Source: Anaerococcus pacaensis 9403502 (lineage in GTDB: Bacteria > Bacillota > Clostridia > Tissierellales > Peptoniphilaceae). From it: a stretch of DNA of 64,000 bases. A program made the position numbers and the translations under genes. Position 1 is the stretch's first letter. Each line of letters starts with the position of its first letter. The stretch is taken from positions 1 to 64,000 of the forward strand of contig HG326668.1 of the NCBI GenBank assembly GCA_000308255.3, given 5' to 3'. Below are positions 38,397 to 45,805 of this stretch, piece by piece. The notes under the pieces were generated by a model. That model was not told the origin of the DNA. It searched no databases and saw only the letters and a list, made by a program, of their open reading frames with translations.

Positions 38397-39527
38397 TTAG
38401 AATTTAGAGTATGATTGGTCAGCCCACCATTCTTCTTGTTGTAATTCAGTGTGATCATCAATTTGATCAAAGTGCAGTTCTTCCCATTTGATAAGCTCGG
38501 TGTAAAGTTCCTTTGATTTAGGATCCTCGATTTTTTCACTAGCTTCTCTATAGAATTGTACCGCATTTGATTCAATATACATAGCATTTTTTAAAGCTGT
38601 AATAATCATTTCATCATCAAGATCATCATCCATTTTATTGGTAAAGATAACTGTAGCTTCATAGGCATCGAAGTTTTTATCAAATGAACTTTTATTTCCT
38701 TCTAGTGAATCCACTAGCTCTTTAAGGTAAGCAACATGCTCTTCTTCTTGTTTTGCTACTGATTTAAAGATTTCGCTATATGCATCATCTAATTTTTCAG
38801 CTACTTCATTGTAATAAGAGATTGTATTTTGTTCAAAACTTAGGGCAAATTTTGCTGTTTCAAGAGGATCAGCGAAGATTTGATTATCATATTCAAATGT
38901 GATATCGCTATTTAATTCGCTGTCATATGCAAAAGCTTTTGGTGTTTTTCTATAATGAGTAGTTTCTTCATCACTGCCCTTATCCCCATTTTTGATTAGG
39001 TCCATACCTAGGTTTAAGGCTTCTTTATTTTTTGGAATAAGGTGGGCCTTTTTGTCACCAAATACTTTTTGGAAAGCTTCGATAATTGAATCAAGCTCGA
39101 GTAAGTTTGTTACTTCAAGGAAAGCACCTAGCATTACCATGTTTGCCATTTTTATATTGCCTAGTTCTTGGGCAGTTGATGATACTGGGACTTTGTAGAT
39201 ATTGATTTTATCATTTGTATAGTCACCAGAATCTACTAAAGAAGTGTTTATAAATAGGTTGCCGCCTTCTGCTACTATGTCTTTGAATTTTTCAAATGAA
39301 GGTTGGTTCATCACTAATACATCTGTTGCTATATCTATATTTGGAGCACCTACTGCATCATCAGATATAACTACAGAGCAGTTTGCAGCTCCACCCCTCA
39401 TCTCAGGACCATAAGATGGTAGCCATGATACTTCTTTTCCTTCTACCATGCCTGCATAGGTCATCATTTGACCCATAGCTAGCACACCTTGTCCACCAAA
39501 TCCTGCACATAATATACGTCTTTCCAT
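38397..39527 (-). CDS. vorC: 2-oxoacid:ferredoxin oxidoreductase gamma subunit fused to ferritin-like domain
   Basis: 376 aa. Residues 1-185 are a POR/Vor gamma subunit: CAGFGGQGVLAMGQMM, SYGPEMRGGAANCSV. Residues about 215-365 are a rubrerythrin/ferritin-like four-helix bundle with all four ligand helices: SFEQNTISYY, AKQEEEHVAYL, YIESNAVQFY and KWEELHFDQI. The two EExH motifs are the classic di-iron set. No rubredoxin domain follows. A fused peroxide- or oxygen-scavenging centre beside an oxygen-sensitive enzyme would be protective; this role is inferred. It lies directly after VorA. Confidence 0.9.
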   Translation of the reverse strand: MERRILCAGFGGQGVLAMGQMMTYAGMVEGKEVSWLPSYGPEMRGGAANCSVVISDDAVGAPNIDIATDVLVMNQPSFEKFKDIVAEGGNLFINTSLVDSGDYTNDKINIYKVPVSSTAQELGNIKMANMVMLGAFLEVTNLLELDSIIEAFQKVFGDKKAHLIPKNKEALNLGMDLIKNGDKGSDEETTHYRKTPKAFAYDSELNSDITFEYDNQIFADPLETAKFALSFEQNTISYYNEVAEKLDDAYSEIFKSVAKQEEEHVAYLKELVDSLEGNKSSFDKNFDAYEATVIFTNKMDDDLDDEMIITALKNAMYIESNAVQFYREASEKIEDPKSKELYTELIKWEELHFDQIDDHTELQQEEWWADQSYSKF

Positions 39528-39528
39528 A

Positions 39529-40278
39529 TTAGTCCTCCTTGATTTTACCTAATGGGTAATAAGGGATCATGTTTTCTTCTAGCCATGTAAGTGATTCTAC
39601 TGGTGTCATACCCCAGTTTGTAGAACATGTAGATAAGACTTCTACAAATGAGAATCCTTTTCCATCGATTTGGTATTGGAAGGCTTTTTTAATAGCTGCT
39701 TTCGCCTTTCTTATATTACCAGGTTTGTTAACAGCAACTCTTTCTACATATTTTGCTCCATCAATTGTTGCAAGCATTTCAGATACTTTTAAAGGTTTAC
39801 CAGCCGTAGCTTCATCACGTCCTGATGGTGATGTAGTTGTTACTTGCCCTATTAGAGATGTTGGTGCCATTTGTCCACCAGTCATACCATAGATAGCATT
39901 GTTTACAAATACAACTGTGATGTTTTCGCCTCTGTGTGCTGCTTGAACGATTTCATTTGTACCAATTGATGCGAGGTCTCCGTCACCTTGATAAGTAAAT
40001 ACAATTTTATCTGGAAGTACTCTTTTGATACCTGTAGCTTGAGCTGGAGCTCTACCGTGGTCAGCTAATGTCATATCAAAATTCCAATAAGCTGTAGATG
40101 GTGCGGCACATCCTACTGGAGCTACCCCTATAGTTTTGCTATCAACGCCTAGTTCTTCTACACATTCTGCCACTAATTTATGGATGATACCGTGGGTACA
40201 TCCTGGGCAAAAGTGTGTTTGAGTATCAGTTAAGGCTCTTGATTTTTCGTAAACAACTTTTTCTTTAACCTCAGTCAT
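39529..40278 (-). CDS. vorA: 2-oxoacid:ferredoxin oxidoreductase beta subunit (TPP)
   Basis: 249 aa. HFCPGCTHG with cysteines near the N-terminus, and the TPP motif GDGDLASIGTNE followed by VVFVNNAIYGMTGGQ. The subunit binds thiamine diphosphate, decarboxylates the 2-oxo acid and passes electrons to Fe-S centres. The beta/alpha pair resembles Vor (branched-chain) more than Por or Kor, judged also by the flanking leucine dehydrogenase and BrnQ. Its start overlaps the alpha subunit stop by one base. Confidence 0.92.
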   Translation of the reverse strand: MTEVKEKVVYEKSRALTDTQTHFCPGCTHGIIHKLVAECVEELGVDSKTIGVAPVGCAAPSTAYWNFDMTLADHGRAPAQATGIKRVLPDKIVFTYQGDGDLASIGTNEIVQAAHRGENITVVFVNNAIYGMTGGQMAPTSLIGQVTTTSPSGRDEATAGKPLKVSEMLATIDGAKYVERVAVNKPGNIRKAKAAIKKAFQYQIDGKGFSFVEVLSTCSTNWGMTPVESLTWLEENMIPYYPLGKIKED

Positions 40279-41339
40279 TATTTTTCCCTCACTATTTCTC
40301 TTATCTTTTCTGCGATTTCTTCTGCTGTTGGAATCATACCACCAAGTCTATTGTAGAAGTGGATGTCATTTCTGCCTTCGCAAGCAATTTTAACATCTTC
40401 AAGCATTTGACCCATGTTCATTTCAACTACTAATACATCTTTGCAGGTAAATTTCTTGTATGAATCAAATGGGAATGGCCATACTGTGATTGGTCTAATA
40501 AGGCCAACTTTGATACCTTCTGCTTCTAAAATTTTAATAGCAGTCTTAACAATTCTAGCTGTAGAACCATAAGCTGATACAACTATTTGAGCATCTTCAA
40601 GGCCAGCTTCTTCAACCTTAACCTCTTTTTCCATGATTTCAGCATATTTTTCTGCGCGTTTGTAATTAATTTTTTCTAGTTCTGGTGTTGATAGCTCTAA
40701 TGATGTAATTACATTTCTGTGGCCTCTTTCGTCACGCTCGCCATTTGTAGCCCATTCTTTTTTAGGAAGGGTGTTTACGTCTAGATTTTCTTCAGGAAAT
40801 TCTACCGGTTCCATCATTTGACCTAGCATACCATCGGCCATAATGAAAGCTGGCATTCTATATTCATCTGCCTTATCAAAAGCTTCAATAGTACAGTCTA
40901 CCAATTCTTGAACGTTAGATGGAGCATAGGCAAATACTCTATAGTCCCCATTACCACCACCGCGAGTAGTTTGGAAATAGTCTGTTTGAGATGGTTGAAT
41001 AGATCCAAGACCTGGACCACCACGCATCATATTTACGATAACCATTGGAAGATCTGATCCTGCAGCTGAAGAGATACCTTCTTGCATGAGTGAAATACCA
41101 GGGCCAGATGATGATGTCATAGTTCTAAAACCAGCAGATGCTGCCCCATATAGCATGTATATAGAAGCCACCTCTGATTCAGCTTGTACAAATGTACCGC
41201 CAACTTCTGGTAGTTTTTTTGCAAAATATTCTGGAATTTCTGATTGTGGTGTGATTGGATAACCAAAGTAGCTCATGCAACCAGCTTTGATAGCAGCTTC
41301 AGCTAGAGCTTCGTTACCTTTCATTAAAACTTTTGCCAT
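40278..41339 (-). CDS. vorB: 2-oxoacid:ferredoxin oxidoreductase alpha subunit VorB
   Basis: 353 aa. GYPITPQSEIPEYFAKKL, TMTSSSGPGISLMQEGI and the GGPGLGSIQPSQTDYFQTTRG segment are characteristic of VorB. C-terminal trans-ketolase-like domain with LVVEMNMGQML. It forms the oxidoreductase with VorA and VorC that makes isovaleryl-, isobutyryl- or 2-methylbutyryl-CoA and reduced ferredoxin. It lies nine bases after the small ferredoxin. Confidence 0.93.
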   Translation of the reverse strand: MAKVLMKGNEALAEAAIKAGCMSYFGYPITPQSEIPEYFAKKLPEVGGTFVQAESEVASIYMLYGAASAGFRTMTSSSGPGISLMQEGISSAAGSDLPMVIVNMMRGGPGLGSIQPSQTDYFQTTRGGGNGDYRVFAYAPSNVQELVDCTIEAFDKADEYRMPAFIMADGMLGQMMEPVEFPEENLDVNTLPKKEWATNGERDERGHRNVITSLELSTPELEKINYKRAEKYAEIMEKEVKVEEAGLEDAQIVVSAYGSTARIVKTAIKILEAEGIKVGLIRPITVWPFPFDSYKKFTCKDVLVVEMNMGQMLEDVKIACEGRNDIHFYNRLGGMIPTAEEIAEKIREIVREK

Positions 41340-41348
41340 ATTTACCTC

Positions 41349-41579
41349 CTAGATAAATTTATAAACTGAAATAACTGAGTCTGGACATGTAATAGCACAG
41401 TTACCACAAGCTATGCAATCTTCTGGTCTAGCAGCTGTAGATGGTGAGTAACCTTTTGCATTTATCTTATCCATATCTAGTTCTAATACATTTTTAGGGC
41501 ACACGCTAACACATAGGCCGCATCCCTTGCATATATCTTGTTTGATTTCAACTCTGCCGAGTGCTTTAGTTTCTGTCAT
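41349..41579 (-). CDS. vorD: Two-[4Fe-4S] ferredoxin subunit
   Basis: 76 aa. Two complete CxxCxxCxxxCP motifs: C17, C20, C23, C27 and C55, C58, C61, C65. This is the delta (ferredoxin) subunit of the Vor complex, carrying electrons from the TPP site. Spacing of nine bases to VorB and nine to the P-loop gene makes it part of the same operon. Confidence 0.94.
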   Translation of the reverse strand: MTETKALGRVEIKQDICKGCGLCVSVCPKNVLELDMDKINAKGYSPSTAARPEDCIACGNCAITCPDSVISVYKFI

Positions 41580-41588
41580 AATTCCTCC

Positions 41589-42275
41589 CTAGCTCATCCA
41601 ATCATCTCTAAAGTGTAAATCTATTGGAAATAGCTTATCTTTTATATCATTTGAAACTGTTGTATCATTGGCTAACTCTTCTGCCACATCTTTTTTACAA
41701 ACATTGTATCTAAACTCTAAGCCTAATTTTTCTGCAACTTCACTTACAAGCTCATGGCCCCTTAGGACATCATCTTTTGTGGTATCTTTTAGCATATGGG
41801 TAGTATTTAAAAGCGCATTTATCTTTATCCCAGACCTTGACTCTACCTGCCTCATATAAGCTATAGTATCATTAGCATCTGATGTTTCAGGCCTGTTTGC
41901 ATTTATTACAAACATGTTGTCAGTTTCCTTTAGATATGGTGTATAGGTCCTAAGGACAATCGATCCTTGAGGATTGCCCCCTACATCTAAGACCGTCTCA
42001 TAGTTCTTGTCTTGGATAGGCTTTAAGATCCCAGCATCAAGGGCTGGTAAATCTAGAGTATCATTGTGGCCTCTGGATGATGAATAAACTTCTATGCCTC
42101 TTTCTTCTAGAAACTCAGTTTTCTCACGAGTTCTAAAATAATAATTGATGATATCTAAATCAACAATAGCAACGTTATCATAATGCTCTTTTAAAAATAA
42201 GCAATAGTTTATTGAAAACTCTGTCTTCCCAGATCCATAATGACCTGTGACTATATGAATTCTCTTATCTATAAT
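41589..42275 (-). CDS. CobQ/MinD-type P-loop ATPase, AUU start likely
   Basis: 228 aa if started at ATT (42273-42275). A reader restricted to ATG starts would see only the last 108 residues. Translation of 41916-42275 gives an unbroken frame with P-loop GHYGSGKT at residues 11-18, then a MinD/CobQ-like domain (VAIVDLDIINYYFRTREK, DVGGNPQGS). The in-frame codon before ATT is a stop, and no NTG precedes the P-loop. AGGAGG (42283-42288) stands exactly seven bases before ATT; ATA follows at ten. It heads the Vor operon; ATPases of this kind are common beside such oxidoreductases, role unknown. Confidence 0.85.
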   Translation of the reverse strand: MIDKRIHIVTGHYGSGKTEFSINYCLFLKEHYDNVAIVDLDIINYYFRTREKTEFLEERGIEVYSSSRGHNDTLDLPALDAGILKPIQDKNYETVLDVGGNPQGSIVLRTYTPYLKETDNMFVINANRPETSDANDTIAYMRQVESRSGIKINALLNTTHMLKDTTKDDVLRGHELVSEVAEKLGLEFRYNVCKKDVAEELANDTTVSNDIKDKLFPIDLHFRDDWMS

Positions 42276-42289
42276 CTATTCACCTCCTA

Positions 42290-42775
42290 GTTTAGCAATT
42301 TTAATCAGTCTGTACTTGTATGTAAATACAATATATATGTCTACAAACATCAGCAAAATTACTATATCTACGTATTTAAAGACCTATATATAGGGCTCTT
42401 AATAATATATTACATTGTTTTAAAAAAATTTACAATATGCATATAAAACGTATAAATGCATAATATTACATAAGTACTTATATTAATTACTTGAAAAAGA
42501 TTGGTAAAATCATTAATATGTATATATATGAAATATAAAGAATATAATAAGATGTGAAAAAAATTAAGAAAACGTTTATAAGTGTTGAAAATATTTATCT
42601 ATATATATCTAGTTATTAAAACTACTTTATAGGTAGGTGGAATATTGATACATAAAATTGAAAATTATACGAAGAAAACGATATGCAGATTGTATAATCA
42701 CGGTATGTTATACAATCGAGCATATATCGGAAATCGAAAAAACCAATAGATATAAAATAATACAATATATCTAAA
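42290..42775. other. AT-rich intergenic stretch
   Basis: About 485 bases without a supportable gene. It should hold the promoter of the Vor operon near 42300-42420, but no clean -35/-10 pair stands out. Notable items are a 12-base palindrome CCTATATATAGG (42383-42394) and a long inverted repeat at 42680-42730 near the end of the neighbouring GME-fold gene. Confidence 0.6.
42680..42730. repeat. Long inverted repeat
   Basis: Perfect ten-base arms GATTGTATAA (42689-42698) and TTATACAATC (42709-42718) extend outward into CGATATGC (42680-42687) and GCATATATCG (42721-42730) with small bulges. It lies just past the 3' end of the GME-fold gene but lacks a T-run, so it is not a normal terminator. Confidence 0.6.
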
Positions 42776-43456
42776 TTAAACTTGTAATATAGAACCCGTG
42801 TCTAAAAGGCTGCATGGTGGATATACTAAGTCTATACCCTGTAAGTCTGCTTCACTATTTATAAGCTCATAGGATTTGAGAATAGATATATCTCCATTAA
42901 ATACCAGCCTATTATTATCGATTAAACCACAACATCCGCCTAAAAATCCCCTTTCAAAACCATCTAAGGATATAACTTCTTCCTCTAACAGCACTACTCG
43001 AATCTGATCCTTTAGGGCCTTATATATACCATAGTCCGCTGTTAACATCACATCTCCTAAAGGAACTATTGAACAACGGGAATAACCCTGATTAACATGT
43101 AAATGTCTGTAGCCTTTTCGTTGCATATATGACTTGATATTATTTTCTGAAATATCATTATGAATATAGAAATCAGAGCCCTTATAAATATTATATATAC
43201 AATCGTATGGGTATTTGGCACCCACCGACTGGCCCGGGATAATATTTTTATCAGCAGGAAGCAATTCTTTATAATAATCATATAGGTTTTTATCCACAAT
43301 AATATTATTCTCATCCATAACAAAAATAGAAAGATCCGGATGGTCGGCTATACGGGGATCAAGGTTCGGATTATCTCGGGTCAATATATAATCTATATCT
43401 AATTGTTTTAAAAAATTAATAAAGTCCTGGCTAGACTTATGACTAATAACAAGCAT
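42776..43456 (-). CDS. DUF6873-like GME-fold protein
   Basis: 226 aa from MLVIS; a reading nine codons longer starts inside the tRNA terminator and is unlikely. AGGAG lies four bases before the chosen ATG. The pattern NQGYSRCSIVPLGDVMLTADYGIYKAL and the final GFLGGCCGLIDNNRLVFNG resemble the GME (arginine-deiminase-like) fold family DUF6873. Catalytic activity is not established. It sits alone downstream of tRNA-Cys and may use read-through from that terminator or its own promoter. Confidence 0.68.
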   Translation of the reverse strand: MLVISHKSSQDFINFLKQLDIDYILTRDNPNLDPRIADHPDLSIFVMDENNIIVDKNLYDYYKELLPADKNIIPGQSVGAKYPYDCIYNIYKGSDFYIHNDISENNIKSYMQRKGYRHLHVNQGYSRCSIVPLGDVMLTADYGIYKALKDQIRVVLLEEEVISLDGFERGFLGGCCGLIDNNRLVFNGDISILKSYELINSEADLQGIDLVYPPCSLLDTGSILQV

Positions 43457-43468
43457 AAAACTCCTAAT

Positions 43469-43495
43469 AAAAAAAGCTCTCATACAAATGAGAGC
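43469..43495 (-). terminator. Terminator after tRNA-Cys
   Basis: GCTCTCAT/ATGAGAGC stem, four-base loop and seven T on the minus strand, right after the tRNA-Cys 3' end. Confidence 0.9.
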
Positions 43496-43500
43496 AAATT

Positions 43501-43574
43501 TGGAGGCGCCACCCAGATTTGAACTGGGGGTAAAGGTGTTGCAGACCTCTGCCTTACCACTTGGCTATGGCGCC
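43501..43574 (-). tRNA. tRNA-Cys (GCA)
   Basis: 74 bases with CCA encoded. Acceptor GGCGCCA/TGGCGCC, D stem GCC/GGC, anticodon stem GAGGT/ACCTT, loop CTGCAAC with anticodon GCA (43540-43542), TTCAAAT T-loop, and discriminator T as expected for Cys. Confidence 0.96.
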
Positions 43575-43580
43575 GAAAAA

Positions 43581-43796
43581 AGCCTGTCCGGCTAATGGAG
43601 GACCCTCCACGGAGTGGTCGCAGGGACGTAGTCCCGAGAAAGGCCCGTCCGGCCCTTAGAGGACCCGTGCGGAGCACCCGCAGGGACGTAGTCCCGAGAA
43701 ACGCCTGGCCGGCGTCCTGAGAGGCCCCGCGCCAAAAAGCGCGGAACTACCGCAGGCCGCTAGACCGAGGACCAATAGTCCGTAGCGTTTATTATC
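43581..43796 (-). repeat. GC-rich tandem array of about 60-base hairpin units
   Basis: Three units: 43582-43641, 43642-43701 and a longer, diverged one at 43702 to about 43770 with tail to 43796. The first two share 21 identical bases at exact 60-base spacing (43621 and 43681). Each unit carries three hairpins: H1 GGGAC-TAC-GTCCC, H2 with a TCC loop, and H3 with a GGACA-type loop (minus-strand reading). The stems change in step: H2 CCAC/GTGG then GTGC/GCAC; H3 AGCC/GGCT, GGCC/GGCC, ACGCC/GGCGT. Base composition is far richer in GC than the surroundings. No protein reading is convincing. Confidence 0.8.
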
Positions 43797-43802
43797 AGTA
43801 TT

Positions 43803-43825
43803 AAAAAAATCACCAATAGTAAGGT
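43803..43825 (-). terminator. Terminator downstream of tRNA-Gly and the branched RNA
   Basis: ATCACC/GGTGAT stem with an eight-base loop, then seven T on the minus strand. It separates the tRNA-Gly unit from the hairpin array. Confidence 0.75.
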
Positions 43826-43861
43826 GATTCAAAATTTACACATCTAGGTAATCATAAAAAT

Positions 43862-43975
43862 ATGCGCTCAAGAAGCCTGTGCTTCTTTCGCTGAGTTCTC
43901 TGGGCTCAATAACGCTTCGCGTTCTTTCACCTCAGAGATGACAAATGCAAGCATTTGTCACCCTAGAGCGTGGGA
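43862..43975 (-). ncRNA. Predicted branched structured RNA after tRNA-Gly
   Basis: Four helices nest into a four-way junction. Closing stem CGCTC (43966-43970)/GAGCG (43865-43869); TGACAAATGC-TT-GCATTTGTCA (43939-43960); TCTCTG/CAGAGA (43933-43938 with 43897-43902) topped by AACGC-GAA-GCGTT (43911-43923); and AAGAAGC-ACAG-GCTTCTT (43870-43887). It lies a few bases after the tRNA-Gly CCA and before a terminator, so it would share the tRNA transcript. I do not recognise an RNA family; a REP-like mobile repeat is the alternative. Confidence 0.55.
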
Positions 43976-43976
43976 C

Positions 43977-44051
43977 TGGAGCGGATGACGAGATTCGAAC
44001 TCGCGACCCTCGCCTTGGCAAGGCGATGCTCTACCACTGAGCCACATCCGC
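43977..44051 (-). tRNA. tRNA-Gly (GCC)
   Basis: 75 bases with CCA encoded. Acceptor GCGGATG/CATCCGC, D stem GCTC/GAGC, anticodon stem TCGCC/GGCGA, loop TTGCCAA with anticodon GCC (44017-44019), T-loop TTCGAAT. A TATAAT box lies at 44070-44075 upstream, with a weak -35. Confidence 0.96.
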
Positions 44052-44144
44052 ATGTTTTGTTTGAGTACTATTATAGTATACCATATTAATTTTATTTTAC
44101 AAATTTTTTATGTAAATTTTACTTAGTATTTTTGCTACCCTTAT

Positions 44145-44195
44145 ATGATAATAAATTTACCTCAGCTTGTCAAGTTATATGATATTTATTATCAT
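44145..44195 (+). promoter_or_regulatory. Promoter of the FetAB-like operon flanked by an inverted repeat
   Basis: TTGTCA (44167-44172), 17-base spacer and TATCAT (44190-44195). A perfect 12-base inverted repeat, ATGATAATAAAT (44145-44156) and ATTTATTATCAT (44184-44195), brackets the promoter. TGATAAT half-sites resemble Fur-type boxes, fitting a metal transporter. Fur control is inference. Confidence 0.55.
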
Positions 44196-44317
44196 TTGAA
44201 TAAATTCACTACATCCTATAAACTTATTCTTAAGTTAAGCCTACATAATCTTAATACATACTATTTAGCTTAACTTTTGAAATAAATTGGTTTAGCCACA
44301 AACTTTTGAGAGGATAT

Positions 44318-44947
44318 ATGTTTGAATTTAAAGATGTGAAGTTTAAGGATATACTGGATATCCCAAAGCTTACTATTGAAGATGGTGAAGTCACCTGTAT
44401 AATCGGCCCAAGTGGATCGGGTAAGTCTACTTTGCTTAGGCTGCTAAATAAACTCATCTCCCCTACAGAAGGCGCTATATACAAGGATGGAACCGATATA
44501 GCTACAATCAATTCTGTGGAATATAGAAGAAATGTACCAATGCTAGCCCAAAGCCCTGTTACCTTTAAGGGGACTATTAGAGATAATTTACTAGCTGCTA
44601 GGAAGTTCCAAGAAAAAGACTTACCTGATGACAAGGCGTTGGAAAATGCATTAAAAGCGGTAAAACTTGATAAAAACTTAGATACCAATATCTCGGACCT
44701 ATCTGGAGGTGAAGCACAGAGGGTATCAATTGCAAGGCTAATGCTCGTTGATTCAGAAGTTTACCTCCTAGACGAGCCTTCATCAGCCCTCGATGATTTG
44801 ACTGAAGACTTTGTAATAAAAACCATGGTCGATATGGCAAGGGCAAACAATAGGACCCTTATTTATGTCACCCACTCCAATTCCCTATCTGATAAGTATT
44901 CTGATAGGCTAATTAAAATCGTAGATGGGAGGATAAAAGATGAATAA
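44318..44947 (+). CDS. FetA/YbbL-type ABC transporter ATP-binding protein
   Basis: About 209 aa from the ATG at 44318, preceded by AGAGG; an upstream TTG reading adds four residues. Walker A GPSGSGKST, the DLSGGEAQRVSIARLM signature and LLDEPSSALDD. It is the ATPase of a FetAB-like system, which in E. coli exports iron. The start of the permease gene overlaps its end by eight bases. The inverted repeat at the promoter supports a metal link. Confidence 0.87.
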   Translation: MFEFKDVKFKDILDIPKLTIEDGEVTCIIGPSGSGKSTLLRLLNKLISPTEGAIYKDGTDIATINSVEYRRNVPMLAQSPVTFKGTIRDNLLAARKFQEKDLPDDKALENALKAVKLDKNLDTNISDLSGGEAQRVSIARLMLVDSEVYLLDEPSSALDDLTEDFVIKTMVDMARANNRTLIYVTHSNSLSDKYSDRLIKIVDGRIKDE

Positions 44948-45722
44948 TTCTGTAATTAATCTTTCCAATGGTCAGCTGATGATGACCTACTTATTTGTAA
45001 TAATAGCCATGATCCTTACCACAGCTAATGGCATCAACCGCAACAAGGACTTCATCATCGGTACAGTAAGGATGACCATACAGCTTTTTATCGCAGGTTT
45101 TATCTTAGTTTACATATTTGAAAGCTCATCCTTAGTCTTATCATCAGCCATGATTATCCTCATGGAAGTCTTTGCTATTTTTAACATAGTAAATCCAAGA
45201 AAAGACCAACTGACAAAGGGTATGATTGGGGTAATTGCCCTAGCCCAAGTCGCAGGTACTGTGCTTACTCTAGTATTTTTCATGCTACTAGTCATAAAAC
45301 CTGACCCGATTTATGACCCACAATACCTTATCCCACTTGGGGGTATGATAATCGGTAACTCCATGACTGGAATAAATCTTGCTATGGACCACATGCTAAA
45401 TACCCTAGATGATTCGAGGACCAACGTAGAGGGTGCGTTGATGCTTGGTGCCAGCCCTAGGATGGCTATGGATAAGATTATACAAAATTCGTTTGATACA
45501 GCCATTACTCCTACACTTAATAGTATCAAAAACATGGGTATCATCTCTCTGCCTGGTATGATGACCGGTCAAATCCTAGGTGGGGTATCTCCTATGATTG
45601 CTATCAGATACCAAATTGCTATAATGACTGCTATCATGAGCTCTGTAGCTATATGCGTATTTATCTTCCTCCAATTAGGATACAGAAGACTCTTAAACGA
45701 TCAAGATCAACTACTAGTCTAG
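44940..45722 (+). CDS. FetB/YbbM family (UPF0014) permease
   Basis: 260 aa with about seven hydrophobic segments. GMIIGNSMTGINLAMDHML, the EGALMLGASPRMAM coupling region and GIISLPGMMTGQILGGVSP are the family hallmarks. It forms the membrane channel for the upstream ATPase. Substrate iron or another metal is by family analogy. A PadR regulator follows 83 bases later. Confidence 0.88.
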   Translation: MNNSVINLSNGQLMMTYLFVIIAMILTTANGINRNKDFIIGTVRMTIQLFIAGFILVYIFESSSLVLSSAMIILMEVFAIFNIVNPRKDQLTKGMIGVIALAQVAGTVLTLVFFMLLVIKPDPIYDPQYLIPLGGMIIGNSMTGINLAMDHMLNTLDDSRTNVEGALMLGASPRMAMDKIIQNSFDTAITPTLNSIKNMGIISLPGMMTGQILGGVSPMIAIRYQIAIMTAIMSSVAICVFIFLQLGYRRLLNDQDQLLV

Positions 45723-45805
45723 TTGGTCTTTATTGTTGATTAATTAGATGATTTATTATATTATATTATCGAGCAGTGATATCGAATTCCTATAAAGGAG
45801 GTATT

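Noticed and set aside
42383-42394. Palindrome CCTATATATAGG as promoter operator of the Vor operon
   Set aside because: AT-rich palindromes are expected by chance here and no -35/-10 pair lies at it; kept only as a note.
43457-43483. Nine-residue extension of the GME-fold protein
   Set aside because: Its ATG lies within the tRNA-Cys terminator hairpin; a ribosome site sits before the later ATG.
43480-43677. 65-codon ORF through the tRNA-Cys and GC-rich array
   Set aside because: It includes the whole tRNA gene and the repeats; its composition simply follows the GC-rich DNA.
43581-43796. CRISPR array
   Set aside because: Only three units, no unique spacers between short identical repeats, and no cas genes; the unit is itself three hairpins.
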